Assembly: GCA_001270045.2 (NCBI GenBank)
Contig: DF970669.1
Location: forward strand, 60,387-124,386
From: Bacteroidales bacterium 6E
GTDB taxonomy: Bacteria > Bacteroidota > Bacteroidia > Bacteroidales > Prolixibacteraceae
Direction of reading: 5' to 3'
DNA: 64,000 nucleotides
How positions within the stretch are numbered: position 1 is the stretch's first letter; each line of letters begins with the position of its first letter. Made by a program: the position numbers and the translations under genes. The notes under the pieces were generated by a model, which had not been told where the DNA came from, searched no databases, and was given only the letters and a program-made list of their open reading frames with translations. This document shows positions 53,354-61,337 of the stretch, one piece after another.

Positions 53354-53430
53354 ACCATACGAACACCATTCTTTTACCATATGGAAATGGCAAAAGAATG
53401 GTAAAAGACTGGAGAAACTATGGTAAAACC
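53354..53430. repeat. Divergent array of seven 11-bp units around CCATATGG
   Basis: Three units beginning ACCAT start at 53354, 53365 and 53376. Four beginning ATGG or CTGG start at 53387, 53398, 53409 and 53420. All are exactly 11 bases apart; on the minus strand the left three read ATGGTAAAA-like. The centre is the palindrome CCATATGG (53377-53384), and an 11-bp perfect inverted repeat (53365-53375 with 53392-53402) links units across it. It lies between two convergent genes, so it is not an obvious promoter. One unit per DNA turn suggests a protein-binding array. Confidence 0.7.
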
Positions 53431-53553
53431 CTTAATCGGTATATAACAAAGCCATACCCATCTGGATAGACCACAGGTATCACATGGTTAATTCTTCAGA
53501 TTAAATGAGTGCCGAAATTTGAATGAAGTCTCGTTGTCAAAAAAAAGAATTGG

Positions 53554-54957
53554 CTACTTCCTGGCAACTTTTAACGCCTCAGTGGTTGTATAATATTTCA
53601 CAATCATGTTAGGCACCTCCCATTCAGGCAATTTTCCATCAACCAGGAACTGGAGGTATTTTTCGGTCACCTGCGTAAAGTGTGCTTCATGTCCAACCTT
53701 GTATTCATCTGGAATCACGATGGTCCAAATCCCTTCTGAAATCTTTGACAACCCAACCCCAGGAAATTTTGCAGCCAATGTTCCCGATACCGCGGCATTC
53801 AGGGATTCTTCAAACTTAACCAGGTCTGTATCTTCAGCGGCCTCAACATACAAGGTAGGTTTATAGTTTTGTTCTGCTCCCTGTCTGATGATCACATTAC
53901 TTTTCGATCCCCTCATGACGGAGAAGTGTGTATCACCGGTTCCTTCAGGCGCCTCAAAGTTCCAGATCACCGACACCTTGGCATGAATTCCACGAAGCTT
54001 ATAATTAAACTCACCATTGCTGTATACTTTCAGCAAGTTGTCATGAACATCCTTTTGCAAAAAATCAGGAAAATTCTCCATGCCTGTCACCTTGGAAAAC
54101 ATAGCAGGGGTCAGGTCAGTTGTCCATCGCCTTGCAGAGATCATTTCCACATCCTCTTTTGAAAGGATGACATCCGGAAATGTCTCCCATTGAATAAGGT
54201 CAACGAGGTGGGTGGTAACATCGACAATACCTTCGCCTTGCTGGAGCACATCAAAATACCATACAGGTCGCACCAATGGCTTTCCTGAAACCATTTTTGA
54301 AAAGTGATGAATACTCTCCTTTGTAACCGACGGTTCATCCACTGATCCTGGAAGCAATTCCCCAAATACTTCAGGCATATGGGCAAGTTCCTTCTGAAGC
54401 ATTGTAGTGATTTCATAACGCTCAGTCATGATATCATACAGCAAAACTTTATTCTCAGCTGCCTTGGAAAATGCTTGTTCAAGCATTGGAAAATTCTCTG
54501 GGGATATCACCATAGGTTTATCCGAAAGGACATTAAATCCAGCCTCCACAGACTTTAGGATATATTCAGTCTTCTTGGCATTGTTACCGGCTAAAACAAC
54601 CACATTCCCTGCTTTCTCCGCGAGCATTCTCGTAAAAAAATCGTCACCAAGGTATACTTCGGGTATCCAGGAAGTAGGATTCTCTTCCCTTGTGTTATAA
54701 CCAGTTATCAAACCCAGATGGGACTGCACTTCTTTTCCCTCAGGTGCATATATTTTCACCCTGGGGTCAATCTGGGCTAAAGGCAGCTTTTGCACCAATG
54801 CGGCATGAAAATGACCGGGATCCAGGGTTACCAGCCTGACTTCCCCCGGGGCTCCGGTAAATACATTTCCTTTTTCAGACGGAGCTTTTGTCTGGGTTCC
54901 GCATCCGGCAATTAACAACAAAATTACTGACATCATCCAGTTCAATTTTCTTTTCAT
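53554..54957 (-). CDS. Lipoprotein Gfo/Idh/MocA-like oxidoreductase with 'putative oxidoreductase C-terminal' domain
   Basis: 467 residues from the ATG at 54957 (the open frame starts at TTG 54963). Lipobox IAGC, Cys19, so it is anchored in the envelope. The N-terminal Rossmann-like domain (about 40-190) carries VRLVTLDPGHFHAALVQK, NVVVLAGNNAKKTEYILKS and the SDKPMVISPENF motif that stands in for EKP. The large C-terminal part (WYFDVLQQGEGIVDVTTHLV) matches the putative oxidoreductase C-terminal family of Bacteroidota. It probably acts on a sugar in the periplasm; the substrate is unknown. It lies 70 bases downstream of the URO-D-family gene. Confidence 0.8.
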   Translation of the reverse strand: MKRKLNWMMSVILLLIAGCGTQTKAPSEKGNVFTGAPGEVRLVTLDPGHFHAALVQKLPLAQIDPRVKIYAPEGKEVQSHLGLITGYNTREENPTSWIPEVYLGDDFFTRMLAEKAGNVVVLAGNNAKKTEYILKSVEAGFNVLSDKPMVISPENFPMLEQAFSKAAENKVLLYDIMTERYEITTMLQKELAHMPEVFGELLPGSVDEPSVTKESIHHFSKMVSGKPLVRPVWYFDVLQQGEGIVDVTTHLVDLIQWETFPDVILSKEDVEMISARRWTTDLTPAMFSKVTGMENFPDFLQKDVHDNLLKVYSNGEFNYKLRGIHAKVSVIWNFEAPEGTGDTHFSVMRGSKSNVIIRQGAEQNYKPTLYVEAAEDTDLVKFEESLNAAVSGTLAAKFPGVGLSKISEGIWTIVIPDEYKVGHEAHFTQVTEKYLQFLVDGKLPEWEVPNMIVKYYTTTEALKVARK

Positions 54958-55027
54958 ATCCAATTTTTGAGTCTGTTAAATCCTAAAAAGTAAAAATATT
55001 CTTTTAAAAAATATGTCTCTATCGGTT

Positions 55028-56056
55028 CTACTGAACCAATGCATCCAGAAAAGCCTTTAGATTATCGGTACTCACACCTGGGGGCATTCCCCCGCCTACC
55101 GACCATAAAATTCGGGACTTATCGCTGATGGACCGGACCATCTTCCGTGTTTCATCGAATACCACTTCTGGAGTACCTGCCGCCATCACATCACGTGGAG
55201 GCAGATTTCCAAGCAAAGTTACCTCAGGCCCAGCCAGGGCGCGGATCTCATCCATAGAATGTTCAAAACTGAAGTTGAAGAGGTTTACACCAATCTCTTT
55301 AAGGTATGGAGTACTGATCAAACCCTGGGCATCGTTATGGAAAAAACGCACGTTAGCATCAAAGGCACTGAAGATTTGTTTAAGATAAGGCAAGGCAAAT
55401 TCGCGGCACTCATCATCACCGACAAAACCAACAATATCATCCAAAATCAGAATCCCGTCAATCTCTGGGATGGTTTCCTTCTGCAATTGCAGCCAATTTA
55501 TGGTAAAGGAAGTGATGGTTCTCAACAACCGGTGTGTATTCTCCGGATCCATCATCATTGCCATCATAAATTCGGTAGTGCCCAATAGGAAAGATGCAAT
55601 ATTGAGCGGACCACGGGCAATGGCAAAACGAATATCACAACCTGCCTTATTGATTTCAGGACGATAGTTGACCAGCCTTTGCAATACGAAAGGCAACAAT
55701 CCATCTGTTTTCGGATTGGGTTCCTTAACCAGTGAAACTTCGGAAATATCTTGAAGGATGCGGTCAGCATGTGGTAATGCATGTTGTGTCCAAATGGTTT
55801 TGGCACCAAATGCAGAGGGTTCGGTACACATTCCAAACTCCGACCAAAATCCCGGCATGAAAATCACGTCAGGAAAGGTTCTGATGGCATGAATATTGGC
55901 ATCAAACCATAACTTCTCGGAAGAATAATATTGCAGGGTGGAGATTCCATACCATCCGGGTAGCCATGGACTGTCGATGATAAAACCTGCCACAGGCTTT
56001 GATGGAATTTTCCCATTCACGATATCCAGCAATAATGCCCAGTGGTCCTGTTTCAT
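55028..56056 (-). CDS. Uroporphyrinogen decarboxylase (URO-D) superfamily protein
   Basis: A 342-residue TIM-barrel protein resembling the URO-D/MtaA superfamily: FPDVIFMPGFWSEFGMC, RFAIARGPLNIASFLLGTTE, DGILILDDIVGFVG and VTLLGNLPPRDVMAAGTPE. It lacks the N-terminal sequence of true HemE. In cobamide-dependent methyltransferases of this fold a zinc site uses HxC; here the matching place reads FFHNDAQG (His240, Asn241, Asp242), with Asp for Cys. The activity is therefore uncertain: possibly a methyltransferase-like or decarboxylase-like enzyme. It lies between pyrF and the lipoprotein oxidoreductase on the same strand. Confidence 0.78.
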   Translation of the reverse strand: MKQDHWALLLDIVNGKIPSKPVAGFIIDSPWLPGWYGISTLQYYSSEKLWFDANIHAIRTFPDVIFMPGFWSEFGMCTEPSAFGAKTIWTQHALPHADRILQDISEVSLVKEPNPKTDGLLPFVLQRLVNYRPEINKAGCDIRFAIARGPLNIASFLLGTTEFMMAMMMDPENTHRLLRTITSFTINWLQLQKETIPEIDGILILDDIVGFVGDDECREFALPYLKQIFSAFDANVRFFHNDAQGLISTPYLKEIGVNLFNFSFEHSMDEIRALAGPEVTLLGNLPPRDVMAAGTPEVVFDETRKMVRSISDKSRILWSVGGGMPPGVSTDNLKAFLDALVQ

Positions 56057-56154
56057 ATACTGAATTTGTTAGTTGAGTTTATGTAAATGTCCAATATGGT
56101 CTGACGGATTGCCAGCTTACCATCAAATATAAAATACGGGTATAGGATACTAAA

Positions 56155-56988
56155 TTACAACAAATCAGCCTCCAATAGTAACTCTTCCATATCTACCTGC
56201 ATATTCATGGCCTCCTCACGTGCCCTCTCGGCAAAATCATCCCCATCGGACGCATATATGATCGATCTCGAGGCATTAACCAGCAGACCGCATTGGTCGT
56301 TCATGCCATATTTGGCAACCTCTTCAAGACTTCCTCCCTGTGCACCCACACCTGGAACCAACAGAAAATGTTCGGGAACAATCGCACGAATTTCCTCCAG
56401 CTTTTCAGCCCGGGTTGCTCCAACCACATACATCATCTGATCGGCAGAGCCCCACTGCATTGAGGTTTTGAGAACTTTTTCAAAAAGCAGGTCACCTGAT
56501 TCATCGTCCTTCAAATACTGAAAATCGGCTGCACCTTTGTTGGAGGTGAGTGCCAGCAGAATGACCCATTTGTCAAGATAGGTCATAAACGGCTTGACTG
56601 AATCCTCGCCCATATAGGGTGCAACCGTAACGGCGTCAAAATCCATCTGGTCGAAAAAAGCACGGGCATACAGGTTTGACGTGTTTCCGATATCGCCTCT
56701 TTTGGCATCGGCGATGATAAATTGTTCAGGATATTTCTCACGGATGTAACTGACTGTTTTCTCCAGACTGACCAATCCCCTTGCTCCCAGGCTTTCATAG
56801 AATGCCAGATTGGGCTTATATGCCACGCAAAGGTCCTGGGTCGCATCAACGATCTCTTTGTTAAAGGCAAAAAGAGGATCACTGGTTTCTTTCAAAAATG
56901 CGGGTATTTTCAATATATCGGTATCCAGACCTATGCAAAGGAAACTTCGCTTGTCCTGGATCTGTTCAAAGAGTTGTTCACGATTCAT
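56155..56988 (-). CDS. pyrF: Orotidine 5'-phosphate decarboxylase
   Basis: The last step of UMP synthesis. The 277-residue type 2 (longer, about 270-280) enzyme has [15 protein letters not shown] at the N-terminus, the catalytic [14 protein letters not shown] motif with Lys96, and the phosphate-binding [14 protein letters not shown] loop. It is near prfA and purM, a conserved Bacteroidota neighbourhood, though here a SIMPL gene lies between. Confidence 0.95.
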   Translation of the reverse strand: MNREQLFEQIQDKRSFLCIGLDTDILKIPAFLKETSDPLFAFNKEIVDATQDLCVAYKPNLAFYESLGARGLVSLEKTVSYIREKYPEQFIIADAKRGDIGNTSNLYARAFFDQMDFDAVTVAPYMGEDSVKPFMTYLDKWVILLALTSNKGAADFQYLKDDESGDLLFEKVLKTSMQWGSADQMMYVVGATRAEKLEEIRAIVPEHFLLVPGVGAQGGSLEEVAKYGMNDQCGLLVNASRSIIYASDGDDFAERAREEAMNMQVDMEELLLEADLL

Positions 56989-57267
56989 GATAGATTATTT
57001 TATGGCCAAAGATAGTGGATACCGTCTAAAATCCCCTTAACTTGCCATTGTTAATTAATGGGAAAGGCAATACCTTGCAACAGGTTGTATTCAGTTTATC
57101 CTATGTTAGTAATAAAGGTTAAAGATCGGGGAATTCATGAAGAATCCTTGTCAACCCATAAATTAACTCAACTATGGCATTCATTTTGAATAAGTGAACA
57201 TGCTGCATTCATGGCAGACCAAAGCAGGAAATAATTATGAACAACTTTTAAATTAAAAATCGACTGT

Positions 57268-58020
57268 ATGGAAAACAAGAAAATTACCTTGGTTGTTGTG
57301 GGCCTGATAATGGCTTTCGCCCTGAATGCATTAATTGTGGGACATGCCCTCCAAAGATTCAGGAAAGAAGACCGTACAATATCGGTTAAGGGATTTTCGG
57401 AACGGGAGGTTAAGTCTGACCTGGCTCTTTGGACTATCCAGTGTCGTGTGGCAACCAATGACATTCTTGATGGAAGCCGTGAAATGGAAAAGGCCAAGAA
57501 TGAAGTGGTCGCCTTCCTCGACCGCAACGGTTTCACCCAGGAGGAAATCATACAGAAAGATCTTGTTGTTAACGACAAGATGGCCAACGAATACATGAAC
57601 TTTGAAAACCGGATCGGGTTCAGGTACATCATCGATAAAGTCATCCAGGTTCGCAGCGGAAATGTGGAAAAGGTCCAGCAGGTAAGTCGCATGACCGATG
57701 ACCTCTTGAAGGCGGGTGTGTATATAAGCAACCAGAATAATTGGGAAGGTCCTGTAAGGTATTATTTCACAAAGCTAAACGACATCAAGCCCGATATGCT
57801 GATTGAAGCGACGAGGAATGCACAGCTTGCGGCAACCCAGTTCACCAACGAAAGCCAGGTACAGCTTGGCAAACTGAAGAGGGCCAGCCAGGGACTTTTC
57901 TCGATCGTCGACCGAGACCAGTCACTCAACCAGGGTGACGGGGGTAATTATGCACCCAACACCATGGATATTTACAAAAAAGTCAGGGTGGTGGTTAGCG
58001 TCGAATATTCCATCGAATAA
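57268..58020 (+). CDS. SIMPL domain (DUF541) membrane-anchored protein
   Basis: A 250-residue protein with an N-terminal signal anchor (residues 8-27) and a periplasmic SIMPL/DUF541 domain (RTISVKGFSEREVKSDLALW, FRYIIDKVIQVRSGNVEKVQ, VRVVVSVEYSIE). SIMPL proteins form oligomers; roles in oxidative or envelope stress are proposed in other bacteria. It reads rightward against the leftward pyrF and prfA genes flanking it. A terminator separates it from prfA. Confidence 0.88.
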   Translation: MENKKITLVVVGLIMAFALNALIVGHALQRFRKEDRTISVKGFSEREVKSDLALWTIQCRVATNDILDGSREMEKAKNEVVAFLDRNGFTQEEIIQKDLVVNDKMANEYMNFENRIGFRYIIDKVIQVRSGNVEKVQQVSRMTDDLLKAGVYISNQNNWEGPVRYYFTKLNDIKPDMLIEATRNAQLAATQFTNESQVQLGKLKRASQGLFSIVDRDQSLNQGDGGNYAPNTMDIYKKVRVVVSVEYSIE

Positions 58021-58024
58021 ACGA

Positions 58025-58059
58025 AAAAAGCCTGCAGTGTCAATCCATGCAGGCTTTTT
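58025..58059. terminator. Bidirectional terminator between the SIMPL gene and prfA
   Basis: AAAAAGCCTGCA/TGCAGGCTTTTT, a perfect 12-bp inverted repeat with an 11-base loop in the gap between the two convergent stop codons. T runs are present on both strands. Confidence 0.92.
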
Positions 58060-58077
58060 CAATATAACACATAAAGG

Positions 58078-59163
58078 TTAAATTTCGGCCTCTTTTAGTC
58101 TTTCTGAATTTTCCTCAATCATCAGTTTCTCGATAATTTCGTCAATATCACCGGCGACAATTGCCTGTAGGTTATAAAGTGTCAATCCGATGCGGTGATC
58201 CGTCACACGACCCTGTGGCCAGTTATAAGTACGGATCTTTGCTGACCGGTCACCCGTCGAAACCATGGTTTTACGCTTGGATGCGATTGCATCAATGTAC
58301 TTCTGGTACTCCATATTGTATATACGTGTGCGGAGTTCGGTCATTGCCTTGGCAAGATTCTTCAGCTGAGATTTTTCATCCTGTATGGCCACCACAATAC
58401 CGGTTGGAATGTGGGTTAACCTGACCGCTGAATAGGTGGTATTCACCGACTGTCCGCCAGGTCCTGATGAACAATAGGTATCCTTGCGGATGTCGCTTTC
58501 TTTAAGCTCCACATCAAATTCCTCAGCTTCAGGTAAAACAGCTACAGTAGCTGCCGAAGTGTGTACACGGCCCTGTGTTTCAGTTTGTGGTACCCTTTGC
58601 ACACGGTGTACACCCGATTCATACTTAAGAATCCCATATACTCCTTCACCAGTCACACTCGCCACAATTTCCTTGAATCCTCCCAAGGTACCCTCGCTGG
58701 CACTGGTAACTTCCATTCGCCAACCCTTCCTTTCGCAGAACTTCGAATACATCTTGAAAAGATCACCCGCAAAAATACTGGCCTCATCACCTCCGGTGCC
58801 TGCCCTGATTTCGAGTATGGCATTTTTGGAATCTTCCGGATCGGCTGGAACCAGGAGCATTTTGATCTTCTGTTCCTTCTCGGGAAGAAGTTGTTCCGTA
58901 TTTTCAATCTCCTCACGGGCCATATCCCTGAGATCGGGATCTGACTCCTCATTGAGAATTTCTTTACCGGTTTCAATATTGTCGACCAGTGATTTATATT
59001 CCTTAAAAGCCTGCACCAGCGCATCCAGTCGCTTATACTCCTGGTTAAGTTTCACATAGCGTTTCATGTCACCCATCACTGATGGATCGGTAATTTGCTG
59101 GGACACCTCTTCAAACCGGTGCTGTATCGACTCGAACTTTCCTAACAATGAATAATCTGCCAT
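58078..59163 (-). CDS. prfA: Peptide chain release factor 1
   Basis: Class I release factor for UAA and UAG. The 361-residue length is standard. The peptidyl-tRNA hydrolysis motif GGQ is at 236-238 in SSGPGGQSVNTTYSAVRL, and the region near the codon-recognition loop contains VHRVQRVPQTETQGRVHTS. The C-terminal RVTDHRIGLTLYNL helix is also present. Stop codons in this window are TAA, TGA and TAG, so this factor is needed. Confidence 0.97.
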   Translation of the reverse strand: MADYSLLGKFESIQHRFEEVSQQITDPSVMGDMKRYVKLNQEYKRLDALVQAFKEYKSLVDNIETGKEILNEESDPDLRDMAREEIENTEQLLPEKEQKIKMLLVPADPEDSKNAILEIRAGTGGDEASIFAGDLFKMYSKFCERKGWRMEVTSASEGTLGGFKEIVASVTGEGVYGILKYESGVHRVQRVPQTETQGRVHTSAATVAVLPEAEEFDVELKESDIRKDTYCSSGPGGQSVNTTYSAVRLTHIPTGIVVAIQDEKSQLKNLAKAMTELRTRIYNMEYQKYIDAIASKRKTMVSTGDRSAKIRTYNWPQGRVTDHRIGLTLYNLQAIVAGDIDEIIEKLMIEENSERLKEAEI

Positions 59164-59239
59164 AAAATAATCTATCTTCTATTCTGTTTACGAACTTGTA
59201 ATAATCTGTCTTCGGTAATTTTCATCCAATACTTAAGGA

Positions 59240-59962
59240 TCATTGTTGTGTTTCAATAGGGTATTCAGATGAAAGTCCCGAAATCGGGGCCAGCATCAGC
59301 TTCCTGAATTCCACTTCCGAACCTTCGGCTTGCACGGCAATCTGCCCCGAAGAAGCGGTAGCGTTAAAACCATGGTTAACCAAATCTCCATTGACCCATA
59401 CTTTAACCTCATTGCCAAAACATTCAACAACCATGGTATTCCATTCTCCAACTGGTTTTTCCGAATTGTCGGTCAGGTTCAGGATCCGGCGCTCCTTCCC
59501 TTCGGTGATGCCCCAGTTTTCTTTGGGTCCCCGACGGGTTTCCATATCAGGGACTTCAATATCCTCGACAATGCACCAAAAATCGCCTGCGTTCTCATGC
59601 ATCATCTGAACCTCGATCGATTTGGGAAACATGCCATATAGTGCCCGTGGAGTGGAAGCGTGAACCAGTACACCGCAGTTGCCGGGCTCTCCGGCAAATC
59701 GATACTGGGCTTCCAGCCTGTAATTCTGATAAACCGAATCAGTGATGAGATGTCCGCCCGGAGTGCCAAGACTAACAAGGAGTCCTTCCCTGACAATAAA
59801 GGGCATGACCGTATCCGGGTTGTAATCCATGGCGGGTACATCCCAATGCCAGCCGGAAAGGTCAGAACCATTGAAGAGGGTAACTTGTTCACTCTTTTGC
59901 TTTACTGGGCTGCAAGAAAATGTCAACCAGGCCACAGTCGCAAGGATAAATATATTTTTCAT
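59240..59962 (-). CDS. DUF1080 (3-keto-disaccharide hydrolase-like) lipoprotein
   Basis: 240 residues, lipoprotein signal ending at Cys17 (LTFSC). A single concanavalin-like lectin/glucanase-fold DUF1080 domain: LFNGSDLSGWHWD, NYRLEAQYRFAGEPGNCGVLVHAS, KSIEVQMMHENAGDFWCIVE, GEWNTMVVECFGNEVKVWVNG. Some DUF1080 proteins hydrolyse 3-keto-glycosides made by Gfo/Idh-type dehydrogenases; two such oxidoreductases occur elsewhere in the window, but not in the same operon. The exact substrate is unknown. It sits between prfA and purM on the same strand. Confidence 0.87.
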   Translation of the reverse strand: MKNIFILATVAWLTFSCSPVKQKSEQVTLFNGSDLSGWHWDVPAMDYNPDTVMPFIVREGLLVSLGTPGGHLITDSVYQNYRLEAQYRFAGEPGNCGVLVHASTPRALYGMFPKSIEVQMMHENAGDFWCIVEDIEVPDMETRRGPKENWGITEGKERRILNLTDNSEKPVGEWNTMVVECFGNEVKVWVNGDLVNHGFNATASSGQIAVQAEGSEVEFRKLMLAPISGLSSEYPIETQQ

Positions 59963-60039
59963 GATATTTGGATTGAGATATTGACATAAAATCAGGAACT
60001 GTCTGGCTTCGTCCCAGACACTCAGCCTTATCCCGTCAG

Positions 60040-61209
60040 CTAATATTCAAAGATACCTGCTTCGGTATGGATGGTCAACTTGCGTCCCGACCACTCTTCT
60101 ACCCTTCCAACAACACGGGCATCAATATTGAATGAAGCGGCTATGGCTATCAGAGGCTCAGCCAACTGAGGATTAACATAAGCCTCCATGCGGTGGCCCA
60201 TATTAAAGACCTGGTACATTTCCTTCCATGAGGTACCTGATTGTTCCTGAATCAACCGGAAGAGCGGAGGTACAGGAAAAAGATTATCCTTGATGACGTG
60301 AACATTGTCCACAAAATGAAGTACCTTGGTTTGTGCTCCGCCCGAACAGTGGATCAACCCATGGATTTCATGCCTGAATTCCTCAAGCATCTTTCGGATT
60401 ACCGGAGCGTAGGTACGTGTAGGTGACAGCACCAATTTCCCGGCGTCAAGTGAGGTACCATTCACCGAATCGGTCAGATGGCAATCTCCCGAATAAATCA
60501 GGTCGGAAGGTACCGCAGGATCATAACTTTCAGGATATCTGTCTGCCAGGTATTTTGCAAAAACATCATGTCGAGCCGAAGTCAGACCATTACTTCCCAT
60601 CCCTCCGTTATACTCCTTTTCATAGGTCGCCTTTCCAAATGAAGCCAATCCAACGATCACATCCCCGGGTTGTATATTGCCTGCAGATATAACATCTGAA
60701 CGTTTCATACGGCAGGTAACGGTTGAGTCAACAATAATGGTACGGACCAGGTCCCCCACATCGGCCGTTTCACCGCCTGTCAGATAAACACCAATTCCCT
60801 GCTCGCGTAATTCTGAACAAAGCTCTTCAGTACCATTGATGAGTGCAGCTATCACTTCTCCAGGAATCAGGTTCTTGTTTCTCCCAATGGTTGATGAAAC
60901 CAGGATATTATCGACAGCCCCTACACAGAGAAGGTCATCAATATTCATGATCAACGCATCCTGGGCAATACCCTTCCAAACCGAAAGGTCTCCGGTTTCT
61001 TTCCAATACAGGTAAGCAAGTGAAGACTTTGTTCCGGCACCATCGGCATGCATGATATTGCACCATTCGGGATCACCTCCCAAAATATCCGGAATAACTT
61101 TACAAAAGGCTTTGGGAAACAGACCTTTGTCAATAGTTCGGATGGCAGCATGAACATCTTCTTTTGAAGCGGATACGCCCCGGGCCATATACCTGTTATT
61201 GTCTGTCAT
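60040..61209 (-). CDS. purM: Phosphoribosylformylglycinamidine cyclo-ligase (AIR synthase)
   Basis: Fifth step of purine synthesis, closing FGAM to AIR with ATP. The 389-residue protein belongs to the PurM/ThiL ATP-grasp-unrelated fold: CNIMHADGAGTKSSLAYLYW, AQDALIMNIDDLLCVGA with the metal-binding Asp residues, YLTGGETADVGDLVRTIIVD and IHCSGGAQTKVLHFVD. It is about 40 residues longer than the E. coli enzyme, as in other Bacteroidota. It lies upstream of the DUF1080 and prfA genes. Confidence 0.93.
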   Translation of the reverse strand: MTDNNRYMARGVSASKEDVHAAIRTIDKGLFPKAFCKVIPDILGGDPEWCNIMHADGAGTKSSLAYLYWKETGDLSVWKGIAQDALIMNIDDLLCVGAVDNILVSSTIGRNKNLIPGEVIAALINGTEELCSELREQGIGVYLTGGETADVGDLVRTIIVDSTVTCRMKRSDVISAGNIQPGDVIVGLASFGKATYEKEYNGGMGSNGLTSARHDVFAKYLADRYPESYDPAVPSDLIYSGDCHLTDSVNGTSLDAGKLVLSPTRTYAPVIRKMLEEFRHEIHGLIHCSGGAQTKVLHFVDNVHVIKDNLFPVPPLFRLIQEQSGTSWKEMYQVFNMGHRMEAYVNPQLAEPLIAIAASFNIDARVVGRVEEWSGRKLTIHTEAGIFEY

Positions 61210-61275
61210 TCTTTGAGTAAAGCCATTTTAAAAATCAGGCACAAAGGTAATACTTTTGATGAAAGGGAACGATAT

Positions 61276-61320
61276 GAAAAAATCCCTTTTGAACCTCAAT
61301 CAATAAGGCCCAAAAGGGAT
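61276..61320 (-). terminator. Rho-independent terminator of the acyl-CoA ligase gene
   Basis: CAAAAGGGAT/ATCCCTTTTG, a perfect 10-bp stem (61282-61291 with 61311-61320) around a 19-base loop, ending in six T on the minus strand. Confidence 0.85.
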
Positions 61321-61337
61321 CATCAGGGACCAACACC

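Noticed and set aside
53354-53430. CRISPR-like array
   Set aside because: Units are 11 bases with no distinct spacers, orientation flips at the centre, and no cas genes are near.
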